Positions 27,301 to 34,492 of a DNA stretch of 64,000 nt are shown piece by piece (position 1 is the first letter of the stretch; every line of letters starts with the position of its first letter). The translations under genes were made by a program, and so were the position numbers. Origin of the DNA: Gemmatimonadaceae bacterium (GTDB taxonomy: Bacteria > Gemmatimonadota > Gemmatimonadetes > Gemmatimonadales > Gemmatimonadaceae). The notes beneath the pieces were generated by a model. It saw only the letters and a list, made by a program, of their open reading frames with translations, was not told the origin of the DNA and searched no databases. The DNA is taken from NCBI GenBank assembly GCA_036504815.1, contig DASXUN010000003.1:156784-220783 (forward strand), read 5' to 3'.

Positions 27301-27496
27301 CGCGCACGAGTACACGCTGGTTCTCAGCGATTTCATGCTCACCGGCGGCGACGGACTGGGCCTTGGCGACGCGGCGCGCCGGGTGGAACCGCTCAACATC
27401 CAGGACCTCGACGCGCTCATTGCCTTCGTGCGCGCCATGCCGGGCGGCGTCATCGTCGCCGACGAGACGCCGCGCCTCACCTACCCCCGACCATGA
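24356..27496 (+). CDS. Double-domain periplasmic phosphoesterase (CpdB-like + UshA-like 5'-nucleotidase)
   Basis: A 1046-residue exported enzyme with a signal peptide ending AVRAQ (about residue 25) and two complete calcineurin-type nucleotidases in tandem. Half 1 (about 30-550) has ATSDVHGRL, LLDGGDLLQGNP, VGNHEFNYG, VAIVHAGLGG and FGHSHRE, with a C-terminal domain ending NNYRAGGGGGYGML, as in 2',3'-cyclic-nucleotide phosphodiesterases. Half 2 (about 560-1046) has SINDFHGAL, LLDGGDMFQGT, LGNHDFDWG, VAHDGG and VTGHTHS, then MNNGGIRADLPAG and FGNVLYRV, as in UshA. B. subtilis YfkN has the same fusion. It would free phosphate and nucleosides from nucleotides and RNA fragments. TATAGT at 24342 ends 8 nt before the ATG, so the mRNA may be leaderless. 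Confidence 0.92.
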   Translation: MLPSLRAALLGSAVLFVAPPAVRAQGIPIDLVVAATSDVHGRLRAWDYFADTAESTRGLSRLATAVDSLRRAHPGRVILLDGGDLLQGNPMTFVASRMPAMPHPAMAAMNAMQYDAAAVGNHEFNYGVPFLEQAVRQARFPLLAANARRPDGSRAFAGFTLIERAGVKVGIVGVTNPGANIWDRANLRGRVTVTEIVPAVRFAVDSARAAGAELVVAIVHAGLGGASSYDTTASGGENVAGDVARQVAGIDLIVFGHSHREVADTTINGVLLVQPRQWAGSLAVATIRLQNRGATWSVVEKHGQLIRARGHEESPAVVQAVAAAHDAARAQTNRAIGATLTTWRSDSARTHDTPLVDWVLDVERRVFGADLASTAAFDLGATLGPDKITVAQLARLYPYENTLQLVQVSGAVLRAYLEQSARYFVVTPGDEPTVTTDPEIPGFNFDIVGGAEYAIDLSRPPGDRITGLRVRGRDVAAADSFTLAVNNYRAGGGGGYGMLRGAPVLRDTQVEIRDLLIAEVERRQTLSAAEFTDRHWRIEPAAYAAAAYRAVHGASTPATLRLISINDFHGALESRPDGNQGNRGGAAQVAHAIRSAQQECGASCVTVLLDGGDMFQGTAASNLAYGRPVTQFYNALDFAAGALGNHDFDWGQDTLRARMRDLHHAVLGANVTYADGRRVPWVRGDTIVVRGGVRIGIVGVASELTPRVTMAKNVADLRFAPPAPVINERARALRARGATVVIAVAHDGGFCDTRGAAPACTGEVVTLAQGITEKVDALVTGHTHSMLNTEMNGIPVVQARSSGRAIAVLDLPLGPDGRVAGRARGTVRNVESDATPADADIARLVQEATASIASRVNQRVGELAAPMLRHGEEYALGHLIADAQRAAGKADFAVMNNGGIRADLPAGAVTYSALFEVQPFGNVLYRVTARGDALRAYFERMYNGQRPPRVHVSGIALTWDNSRPADQRLVQATLPNGQRLDDAHEYTLVLSDFMLTGGDGLGLGDAARRVEPLNIQDLDALIAFVRAMPGGVIVADETPRLTYPRP

Positions 27497-27729
27497 CCGA
27501 CTCCCTGACCGTCTTCGTCAATGCGCACACCGTGCAGGTGCCGGCCGGCGCCACCGTCCTCGACGCCGTGCGCGCCTTTGACGCCGCCGAGGGCGATGCC
27601 GTTGCCGCCGGCACGCGCGGAATCACCGACAGCCGCGGCCTGCCCGTGGCGTTCGCCGCGCCGGTGCACGGTGGCGCCATCTTCCGCCTCGTCTCCGCTC
27701 GCGCCGGCCGCACTGGGGACGCCGAGTGA
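27493..27729 (+). CDS. Small ThiS/MoaD-like beta-grasp protein
   Basis: A 78-residue protein overlapping its neighbours on both sides by 4 nt (ATGA, GTGA), so certainly part of the operon. The start TVFVNAHTVQVPAGATVLDAVRAFD resembles the N-terminal beta-hairpin and helix of ThiS-type sulfur carriers, and HGGAIFRLVSA resembles the last strand. It lacks the C-terminal Gly-Gly needed for adenylation, continuing instead to ARAGRTGDAE. Function is unknown; position between the nucleotidase and adenosine deaminase suggests a role in nucleoside metabolism or a structural partner. No signal peptide. Confidence 0.7.
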   Translation: MTDSLTVFVNAHTVQVPAGATVLDAVRAFDAAEGDAVAAGTRGITDSRGLPVAFAAPVHGGAIFRLVSARAGRTGDAE

Positions 27730-28772
27730 CAGTCGCCACTGCTGACCTGCTGCGCCGCCTGCCCAAGACGGAACTGCACTGTCACCTCGACGGCTGCGTG
27801 CGCCCGTCCACGCTGCTCGAGCTGGCCGCCGAGTACGACAAGCCGATGCCGGCCGACGACGCGGAGCAGCTCGCGCGCTACATGCTCGTGGATGACGCGG
27901 AGAACCTCGAGGACTACCTCGAGCGCTTCTCGGTCACGCTCTCGGTGATGCAGACCAGCGAGGCCCTCGAGCGGATTGCGTACGAACTGGCGGAGGACGC
28001 GGCCCGCGAAGGGGTGCGCTACCTCGAGACGCGCTATGCGCCGGTGCTCAACGTGCGCGGGGGGCTCTCGCTGGAGGAATCGGTCGAGGCGCCGCTGCGC
28101 GGGCTCGCGCGGGCGCACCAGGAGTACGGCATCGTCGGGCGCGTGATCGTCTGCGCCATCCGCAACATGGCGCCCGAGGTGTCGCTCGAGCTCGCCAAGC
28201 TGGCCGTCGCCTTCAAGCATCGCGGGGTCGTGGGCTTCGACCTCGCCGGCGGCGAGGCCGGCAACCCCGGGCGACGCCACAAGGACGCCTTCGACTACGC
28301 GCGTGAGCACGACCTCCCGTGCACCTGCCATGCGGGGGAGGGTGACGGTCCCGATTCGGTGCGCGAGGCCGTGCACGGCCTCTGCGCCTGTCGCATCGGT
28401 CACGGCACGCGGCTCATCGAGGATGAGTCGCTCACCCAGTACATTGCCGACCGGCAGATCACCGTCGAGTGCTGCATCACCAGCAACGTCCAGACGCGCG
28501 CGGCGGCGTCGTTGGACGCGCATCCCCTGCGCGCGTTCTTCGATCGCGGGCTCAATGTCGCGCTCAGCACCGACAATCGGTTGATGAGCGGCGTCACGCT
28601 GGTGGATGAGTATCAGAAGGCCGCGCGGCACCTCGGCTTCACGTTCGAGGAGCTCTGCACCATTGCGCGAAACGGATTCCGGAGCGCCTTCCTGCACGAG
28701 GAGGAGCGACGCACCCTGCTGGCCACGGTCGATCGCGACATCGCGGCGCTGATGGCGGAGGTGACCAAGTGA
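27726..28772 (+). CDS. add: Adenosine deaminase
   Basis: Converts adenosine (and deoxyadenosine) to inosine. The 348-residue protein has the zinc-binding TELHCHLDG (His18, His20), substrate and general-acid motif TCHAGEGDGPDSV, catalytic GHGTRL and the zinc Asp in LSTDNRLMSG. The start is GTG at 27726 within a GTGA overlap. It sits between the beta-grasp gene and purine nucleoside phosphorylase, forming adenosine to inosine to hypoxanthine salvage. Confidence 0.95.
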   Translation: MTVATADLLRRLPKTELHCHLDGCVRPSTLLELAAEYDKPMPADDAEQLARYMLVDDAENLEDYLERFSVTLSVMQTSEALERIAYELAEDAAREGVRYLETRYAPVLNVRGGLSLEESVEAPLRGLARAHQEYGIVGRVIVCAIRNMAPEVSLELAKLAVAFKHRGVVGFDLAGGEAGNPGRRHKDAFDYAREHDLPCTCHAGEGDGPDSVREAVHGLCACRIGHGTRLIEDESLTQYIADRQITVECCITSNVQTRAAASLDAHPLRAFFDRGLNVALSTDNRLMSGVTLVDEYQKAARHLGFTFEELCTIARNGFRSAFLHEEERRTLLATVDRDIAALMAEVTK

Positions 28773-29605
28773 GTCCTGTCGAAGCCACCCATGGCGCCGC
28801 CGCGGCGCGTGAGGCCGCGGCCGTCATCCGCCAACGGCTTGGCGTCGACGCGCCGGCCTGCGCCATCATCCTCGGCTCCGGGCTGGGCGGACTCGCCGAC
28901 CGCATCGAGAATGCCCGGTGCCTGCCGTATGCCGAAATTCCGGGGTTCCACGCGACGCATGTCGTGGGGCACAAGGGACAGCTGATCGCGGGATCGCTGG
29001 GCGGCCGCGAAGTCGTCGCGTTGGCGGGCCGGTTTCACATGTACGAAGGGCATTCGCCACAGGTCAGCGCCTTTCCCGTGCGCGTCGTGCATGCGCTGGG
29101 GGCGAAGACGCTGTTCGTCTCGAATGCCTCGGGCGGCATTCGGCGCACCTTCAGCGCGGGCGACCTGATGGTGATCGAGGATCACCTGAACCTGCAGTTC
29201 GTGAACCCGCTCACCGGCCCGGTGGAGTCCACCGACGAACGGTTCCCCGACATGAGCGCCCCCTACTCGCCGCGACTCAAGGCCTTGCTGCGAGAGACGG
29301 CGCGCCGGCTCCACATCCCGCTGCAGGCCGGCGTCTACGTCGGCCTGCTGGGTCCGACGTATGAGACGCTCGCCGAGGTGCGGATGCTGGAGCGGCTCGG
29401 CGCCGACGCCACCGGGATGAGCACCGTCCCGGAGGTGATCCTGGCGAACGCGCTTGGGCTGGAGGTGGTCGGGGTGTCGCTGATCTCGAACCCCGCGGCC
29501 GGGCTGTCCCCCGAGAAGCTCAGCCACGCCGACGTGATGCGCGCGGCGGAGGCGGCGGGCGAGAAGTTCGCTAGCCTCGTCGCGGAGTTTGTCGCGAGTC
29601 TCTAG
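28769..29605 (+). CDS. Purine nucleoside phosphorylase (trimeric type)
   Basis: Phosphorolysis of inosine and guanosine to base plus ribose-1-phosphate. The 278-residue protein has the phosphate loop ILGSGLGG, GRFHMYEG, VSNASGGIRRTFSAGDLMVIEDHLN, GVYVGLLGPTYETLAEVRML, GADATGMSTVPEVI and SNPAAGLS, as in class II PNPs. The start is GTG at 28769 (GTGA overlap with add). It ends the scavenging operon and is followed at once by a period-7 repeat palindrome. Confidence 0.95.
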   Translation: MSPVEATHGAAAAREAAAVIRQRLGVDAPACAIILGSGLGGLADRIENARCLPYAEIPGFHATHVVGHKGQLIAGSLGGREVVALAGRFHMYEGHSPQVSAFPVRVVHALGAKTLFVSNASGGIRRTFSAGDLMVIEDHLNLQFVNPLTGPVESTDERFPDMSAPYSPRLKALLRETARRLHIPLQAGVYVGLLGPTYETLAEVRMLERLGADATGMSTVPEVILANALGLEVVGVSLISNPAAGLSPEKLSHADVMRAAEAAGEKFASLVAEFVASL

Positions 29606-29606
29606 A

Positions 29607-29735
29607 GATGGCGGATGGCAGAGGGCGGATGGCCGATGGCCGATGGCCGATGGCCGATGGCCGATGGCAGATGGCAGATGGCGGAGGGCAGATGACTTGT
29701 GCGCATCCGCCTTCCGCCATCTGTCATCCGCCATC
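29607..29735. repeat. Family A palindromic element, period-7 array
   Basis: Left arm: a run of 7-nt units GATGGCN (five GATGGCC, two GATGGCA, then GATGGCG and decayed copies) from 29607 to about 29695. After a short loop, the inverse (CCGCCATCTGTCATCCGCCATC) occupies about 29708-29735, so the whole can fold into a long imperfect hairpin. It starts 2 bp after the PNP stop and lies between convergent genes, consistent with a bidirectional terminator. Because 3 x 7 = 21, the array is open in all frames and makes spurious MADGRWP-repeat ORFs. Confidence 0.85.
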
Positions 29736-29762
29736 ACTCTCTCCGCGACCTGCTCCCTCCCC

Positions 29763-30572
29763 TCACTTCTTGGGCGCCGGCAGGCTCAGCAGCCGTCGCT
29801 TGAACGTCTGGAACTCCTTCGAGTCCCGCGTGAGTCCCTGCAGCTGCGCCGCCGGATACCGCGCGATCATCGCCTTGGTGTCCGCGATGCGCGACTCCTC
29901 CATCGGATGTGACGCGAAGAAGCGGTCGACCTCCGTGGGCGTCGTCTTCCGCTCCTTCTGGAGGATCTCGAACATCTCGGGGATGCCGTTCGGATCGATC
30001 CCGGCCCGGATGACGTAGCGCACCCCCTCCTCGTCGGCCTCCGCCTCATCCGTCCGGCTGAACTTCGCGAAGGCGGCGCTGGCGCCAATCTGCATTGCCG
30101 CCTGCGTCAGCCCTGAGTTGCACGCCGAGGTCAGCGTGCAGAGCAGCGTGGCGCCGATGTTGGTGCCCTGGGCCTTCTGCATCTGTTTCACGCTGTGCCG
30201 CCGCGTGACGTGCCCAATCTCGTGGCCGATGACGCCGGCCACCTGCGACATGTTCGTGGCGCGCTCGATCAGCCCCCGGTTCACGTAGATGTAGCCGCCC
30301 GGGACCGCAAAGGCATTTACCTCGCGGCTATCGACAACGTAGAAGTGCCAGTCGAGATTTCGCTGGTCGGCAATGCGGGCCAGGGTGTCCCCGAGGTAGT
30401 TGACGTACCGCGTGATCTCGGGATCCTGGATGAGCGGCAGTTCCTTGGCGATCTGTGAGGCGTAGTTGGCGCCAATCTCGACCTCCTGCTGGGTCGAGAC
30501 CGCACAGCCCGTGGTGCAGAGGCACAGGCCCAGAAGGGCGGCGCGTGCGGGGGGGACGATACGATTCATCAT
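29763..30572 (-). CDS. M48-family zinc metallopeptidase, lipoprotein
   Basis: Predicted envelope protein quality-control protease of 269 residues, like BepA/LoiP. The lipobox is GLCLCTTGC. Zinc motif HEIGHVTRRH is followed by the third ligand in the SRTDEAEADEEGVRY segment, and the PGGYIYVNRGLIE strand precedes it, all typical of M48. The GTH or DUF-type TPR extension of BepA is absent. The ATG at 30572 gives a standard signal sequence; tandem ATG ATG leaves a one-codon ambiguity. It diverges from the TrmH gene with only a 12-bp gap. Confidence 0.92.
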   Translation of the reverse strand: MMNRIVPPARAALLGLCLCTTGCAVSTQQEVEIGANYASQIAKELPLIQDPEITRYVNYLGDTLARIADQRNLDWHFYVVDSREVNAFAVPGGYIYVNRGLIERATNMSQVAGVIGHEIGHVTRRHSVKQMQKAQGTNIGATLLCTLTSACNSGLTQAAMQIGASAAFAKFSRTDEAEADEEGVRYVIRAGIDPNGIPEMFEILQKERKTTPTEVDRFFASHPMEESRIADTKAMIARYPAAQLQGLTRDSKEFQTFKRRLLSLPAPKK

Positions 30573-30584
30573 GGAGAGCAATTA

Positions 30585-31346
30585 GTGGTGAAATGGCTCA
30601 CGACGGCAAGGGACCTGCGGCGCCGGAAGTCGCGGGAACGGAACGGCCTCTTCGTCGCCGAAGGCGTCCGGACGGTCGAGGAACTGGCGCGCTCGCCGCT
30701 CACGGTGGAGACGGTGCTCTTCACCGAGCGGGCCGTGGCCGACATGCGGGCCGGCATGGTGATCCGGGCGCTCGAAAGCCGCGGCGTGCCGATCGTGCCG
30801 GTCACCGACGTGGAGTTTGAGTCGGCGGCCGACACCGAGCACCCGCAGGGCCTGCTGGCCGTCGCGCGGCAGCCGCGCCATACCCTGGAGGCCCTCCCGG
30901 TGGGCGGGACGACGCGGCTGCTCGTGCTCGACGCCATCCAGGATCCCGGCAACGTGGGCACGCTGGTGCGGACGGCGGCAGCGCTTGGCGCGGACGGCGT
31001 CGTGGCCCTCCCCGGCACCGTCGATGTGTGGAATGCGAAGGTGATTCGCAGCGCGGTGGGCACGCACTTCCGCTTCCCAGTCGTGGAGGCATCGATCACG
31101 GCGCTCGGCGAGTTCCTCGATCGGCACGGTGTGGCGCTGTGGGGGACCGATGCCGGCGGCACGCCGATCGAGTCGGTGACCGCGGCGCCCCGCATCGCCG
31201 TTGCCGTCGGGAACGAGGGGGCGGGGCTGTCCGAGGCGTTGCGCGCGCGCTGCTCGACCGTCGTCTCGTTGCCGATGGCGCCCGACGTGGAATCGTTCAA
31301 CGTCGCGGTGGCGGCCGGCATTGTCCTTTACGCACTCCGCCCGTGA
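30585..31346 (+). CDS. TrmH/SpoU-family RNA 2'-O-methyltransferase
   Basis: SAM-dependent RNA ribose methyltransferase with a trefoil knot, 253 residues. An N-terminal substrate-binding domain (RRKSRERNGLFVAEGVRTVEEL) precedes the knot domain with motif 1 LDAIQDPGNVGTLVRTAAALGADGV, motif 2 AVAVGNEGAGLSEALRA and motif 3 VSLPMAPDVESFNVAVAAGIVLY. The layout matches RlmB/TsnR-like 23S rRNA methylases; the target cannot be stated. GTG codons at 30585 and 30588 are both possible starts. It overlaps the prepilin peptidase gene by 4 nt. Confidence 0.92.
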   Translation: MVKWLTTARDLRRRKSRERNGLFVAEGVRTVEELARSPLTVETVLFTERAVADMRAGMVIRALESRGVPIVPVTDVEFESAADTEHPQGLLAVARQPRHTLEALPVGGTTRLLVLDAIQDPGNVGTLVRTAAALGADGVVALPGTVDVWNAKVIRSAVGTHFRFPVVEASITALGEFLDRHGVALWGTDAGGTPIESVTAAPRIAVAVGNEGAGLSEALRARCSTVVSLPMAPDVESFNVAVAAGIVLYALRP

Positions 31347-32179
31347 GCGACTCCGCCTGGTTTGCCGCGTACGCCCCGCTGTTCGGCGCCATCGGCGCCG
31401 TCCTCGGGTCGTTCCTGAACGTCTGCATCGCGCGCTGGCCCAAGGACGAGTCGGTGGTGCGGCCGCGCTCCCGCTGCCCCGGCTGCGGCGGCGCCATCGC
31501 CTGGCATGACAACATTCCCGTCATCAGCTGGCTGGTGCTACGCGCCCGCTGTCGCTCCTGCGGGCAGCCCATCAGCTGGCAGTATCCACTCGTCGAGGCC
31601 ACCACGGCCGCCATCTGGATCGGCGCGCTCTGGCTGCTCGGTCCCACGCTCGTGGGCGTGCGGCTTGCGCTGGTCACCACGATCCTCCTCGGCGTCGCCG
31701 TCACCGATGCGCAGAGCTACCTCATCCCCGACGGCTTCACGCTGAACGGGCTTGCCGTTGCCCTGGCGGGATCGCTCGCCGGAGTGATCATCGGGGAACA
31801 GCTCCCATTCGCCGGTCCGTGGGAGGCGCTGTTGGGCGCCTGCGTCGGCGCCGGAGCGATCACCATCGTCGGGTGGCTCGGCGAAGTGGCGATGAAGAAG
31901 GAAGCCATGGGCTATGGCGACGCGACGCTGATGGCCTTCGTCGGGGCGATGCTCGGCCCGCATCGCGCGCTCCTCTGCATTTTCGTAGGCGCGGCAATTG
32001 CCGCCGCCACCTTCCTGCTCGTGGTCTATCCGGTCGGGTGGCTGCGCGCACGGCGTGCCGGCACCGAGTTTGCCCCGCCGCTCGTGCCGTTTGGCGTCTT
32101 CCTTGCGCCTGCCGCGGTCGTCACGTTGCTTTTCGGAAATGGACTGATCAACTGGTACCTGGGACAAGCGTTCGGCTGA
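31343..32179 (+). CDS. pilD: Prepilin leader peptidase / N-methyltransferase
   Basis: Inner-membrane aspartyl protease that cleaves and N-methylates type IV pilin-like leaders. The 278-residue protein has GSFLNVCIARWP, the two CxxC pairs (CPGCGG and CRSCGQ) of the methylase zinc site, and the two catalytic aspartates, in VAVTDAQSYLIPD and in the GYGDATLMAF motif, with about eight membrane helices. The start is GTG at 31343 (GTGA overlap). No pilin genes are visible in the window, so its substrates lie elsewhere. Confidence 0.94.
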   Translation: MSDSAWFAAYAPLFGAIGAVLGSFLNVCIARWPKDESVVRPRSRCPGCGGAIAWHDNIPVISWLVLRARCRSCGQPISWQYPLVEATTAAIWIGALWLLGPTLVGVRLALVTTILLGVAVTDAQSYLIPDGFTLNGLAVALAGSLAGVIIGEQLPFAGPWEALLGACVGAGAITIVGWLGEVAMKKEAMGYGDATLMAFVGAMLGPHRALLCIFVGAAIAAATFLLVVYPVGWLRARRAGTEFAPPLVPFGVFLAPAAVVTLLFGNGLINWYLGQAFG

Positions 32180-32219
32180 GCCGCGGTCGCGGACCGCGCC
32201 AACTATAGAGAGAGGCGAA

Positions 32220-33491
32220 ATGCGTTTCATCACTCGTCGCGCGGCCATGCTGTGCTCCGCGGCACTGGTCGCGCTGGCGGCCTGCGGCGACCGTTCGGCC
32301 GCAAAGTACGGCGGCCCGTACGGCATGCTCGTCGGCAAGTTCGTGCCGCAGGTCGAGAAGGCCACCGGGCTCGCCTTCAAGACGCCACCGGTCGTCGAGC
32401 CGCGCAGCACGGAAGAAGTGCGCGCCTTCCTCGAGAAGGAGTTCAACGAGAACCTCCCCGCCCTCGAACTCGAGGGGGCGGCCCGCGCCTACAAGCTGCT
32501 GGGCTTCCTGCCCGACACGATGGACCTGCGCCGGTTCATGCTGCGCCTGCTCGGCGAGCAGGTCATCGGTTACTACGATCCGGCGGCGAAAGTCCTGTAT
32601 GTGGTGCGCGACACCTCCGCCGGCCGCGCCGCGCTGGTGGAGGTGACGGTCGCGCACGAACTGGTGCACGCCCTGCAGGACCAGTACTTCAATCTCGACT
32701 CGTTGCAGAAGCAGCGGGATGACAACGATCAGCTGACCGCGGCGCAGGCGGTGATGGAAGGCCAGGCGACGTACGAGCAGATGTCCACGATGCTCGGCGG
32801 CGACCTGGGAGTGCGCATGCCCGGGGGATGGGACCGGGTGCGCGAGATGATTCGCGAGAACCAGACGGCGATGCCGGTTTTTGCCAGCGCGCCGATGCTG
32901 CTGCAGGAGACGCTCCTCTTTCCGTACCTGAGCGGCGCGGAGTTCATGCGGCGGTTCAAGGAGGCGAAGACCAGGCGGCCGCCCTGGCAGCCGCTGCCGG
33001 CCAGCACGGAGCAGGTGCTGCACTTCGAGAAGTACCTCGCCGGGGAGAAGCCGGTGCGGGTCGAACTGCCGCCGCTGCTCGCGGGAACGAAGGTGTACGA
33101 GAACGACCTCGGTGAGTTCGAGACGCGCCTGTTCCTGTATCAGGCGTTGCAGGACCTGGGCACGGCGGCGCGCTCCGCCGAAGGGTGGGGGGGCGACCGG
33201 TACGTGGTCGCCAACCTGGCGGGCGGGGCGGGCATCGTCTGGGTGTCGGTGTGGGATTCGCCCATTGATGCCGGCGAGTTCCGTGATGCGGCCCAGCGGG
33301 CGGCGCAGCGCCGCTTCGGCATGCCGGGGAAGGGAGGCGCGGAACTGAAGCGGTTCGAAGGGAAGGGGCGCGTGGTGGAAATCGCCGCGACGACCGTGCA
33401 GGGCAAGGCAGCGATCCTGTGGACCGACGTGCCGGCGGGGAGCGGCACGCGGCTCATCGATGCCGCGAAAGTGCGGCTGACGGAACGGTAG
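32220..33491 (+). CDS. Putative gluzincin-like metallopeptidase lipoprotein
   Basis: An exported 423-residue protein with lipobox ALVALAAC (Cys21). The region around residues 140-185 contains YYDPAAKVLYVV, then AHELVHALQDQYF (HExxH zinc motif) and, about 30 residues on, AVMEGQATYEQM, which supplies a plausible third Glu ligand. The family is not one I can name with confidence; similar one-domain HExxH lipoproteins are common in this type of genome. The ATG at 32220 is preceded by GAGAGAGG (Shine-Dalgarno). The next gene, another lipoprotein, starts 14 bp after its stop. Confidence 0.72.
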   Translation: MRFITRRAAMLCSAALVALAACGDRSAAKYGGPYGMLVGKFVPQVEKATGLAFKTPPVVEPRSTEEVRAFLEKEFNENLPALELEGAARAYKLLGFLPDTMDLRRFMLRLLGEQVIGYYDPAAKVLYVVRDTSAGRAALVEVTVAHELVHALQDQYFNLDSLQKQRDDNDQLTAAQAVMEGQATYEQMSTMLGGDLGVRMPGGWDRVREMIRENQTAMPVFASAPMLLQETLLFPYLSGAEFMRRFKEAKTRRPPWQPLPASTEQVLHFEKYLAGEKPVRVELPPLLAGTKVYENDLGEFETRLFLYQALQDLGTAARSAEGWGGDRYVVANLAGGAGIVWVSVWDSPIDAGEFRDAAQRAAQRRFGMPGKGGAELKRFEGKGRVVEIAATTVQGKAAILWTDVPAGSGTRLIDAAKVRLTER

Positions 33492-33504
33492 GGAGGAACG
33501 TCCG

Positions 33505-34371
33505 ATGCGAAGCATGACCCCGAGACGCGTGATGCGGCGGTCGCTCGTGGCGCTGATGGCGCTGGCGACCGGCAGCTGCATCGAATGGAAACAGACGACC
33601 GCGGCGCCGGAGGAGTCGGTGAAGCGGTTCATTTCGCACGTGCAGACGCTTGATGGCACGCGCGTTGCCACGCTCGTGAGCCGCGCGGCGCCGAATGCGG
33701 GGAGCGGCGCGGTCGTGAGCGCGGTGCTCCCCAACCAGGTGCTGCGCGGCGGGACGGTCCAGACGACGGTCACTTCGGCGACGCCATTCAGCCGCGTGGT
33801 CTTCGACGTGCCGGGCAACACGGACCATTGGGAACTCGCCCTCGGGGCGCCCGTCAACAGCGTGACGGTGCTGATGGTGATCGCCGCGGAAATGCCCAAG
33901 ACGCTCTTCACGCTCCGGATGGCGGGTGGCGGTGCCAGCAACACTGGCCCGTACCAGTCGTCGGACCTCGGCGTCATCTTCGTCGGCACCGGTGAGATCC
34001 AGACCAACGTCACGTGGGATACGAAGGCCGACGTGGACCTGCACCTCATCGATCCGACGGGCAAGGAGATCTACTACGCCGCGCGCAACGCGCCCTCCGG
34101 CGGACAACTCGACCTCGACTCCAACGCGGCCTGTGGCACCGATGGCCCGCGGGCGGAAAACATCTTCTGGGGTGACGGCATCGTCGTGCCGCACGGCGAG
34201 TACATCCTGCGCGTCGACTACTGGTCGAGCTGCGGCGCCGCTGCCACCAACTACGCCGTGACGGTCAACCTGCGCGGCCTCCCGCCGAAGATCTTCACCG
34301 GCACGCTGACCGGCGGCGGCTCGAATGGCGGCGCGGGGGCGGGGAAGACGATAGCGGTATTCACATACTGA
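33505..34371 (+). CDS. Lipoprotein with DUF2135-like domain
   Basis: A 288-residue exported protein with a signal sequence ending ATGSC (Cys25). Residues about 165-235 contain VTWDTKADVDLHLIDPTGKEIYY, GGQLDLDSNAACG and GEYILRVDYWSSCG, the pattern of DUF2135 domains found in YfaP-like proteins, which are extracytoplasmic and of unknown role. The N-terminal part is not recognised. It probably forms an operon with the preceding metallopeptidase-like lipoprotein. A family B palindromic element begins 2 bp after its stop codon. Confidence 0.7.
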   Translation: MRSMTPRRVMRRSLVALMALATGSCIEWKQTTAAPEESVKRFISHVQTLDGTRVATLVSRAAPNAGSGAVVSAVLPNQVLRGGTVQTTVTSATPFSRVVFDVPGNTDHWELALGAPVNSVTVLMVIAAEMPKTLFTLRMAGGGASNTGPYQSSDLGVIFVGTGEIQTNVTWDTKADVDLHLIDPTGKEIYYAARNAPSGGQLDLDSNAACGTDGPRAENIFWGDGIVVPHGEYILRVDYWSSCGAAATNYAVTVNLRGLPPKIFTGTLTGGGSNGGAGAGKTIAVFTY

Positions 34372-34372
34372 A

Positions 34373-34487
34373 GAAGACGACAGAGTACGACGGAGTACGA
34401 CAGAATACGGCAGGGGCCCGGCGGCGATTATCGCTTCCGGGCCCCACTGCCGTACTCTGTCCTACTCCGTGTTCTTCCGTCGTATTC
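34373..34487. repeat. Family B palindromic element (copy 1)
   Basis: Outer arms of about 41 bp built from degenerate 11-nt units (ACGACAGAGT type) at 34373-34413 and, inverted, at 34447-34487. They enclose a unique GC-rich hairpin, GGGGCCCGG / CCGGGCCCC. It lies between convergent genes, 2 bp from one stop and 6 bp from the other. The combination acts plausibly as a bidirectional terminator. Copies 2 and 3 are at 48066 and 61160. Confidence 0.85.
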
Positions 34488-34492
34488 GCTTG

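Noticed and set aside
24533..27307. 924-residue minus-strand open frame
   Set aside because: Antisense shadow of the double phosphoesterase, whose motifs are unambiguous.
29607..29700. Possible CRISPR or protein-coding repeat
   Set aside because: Units are 7 nt with no spacers; the translated MADGRWP repeats occur in several frames, so this is simple-sequence DNA.
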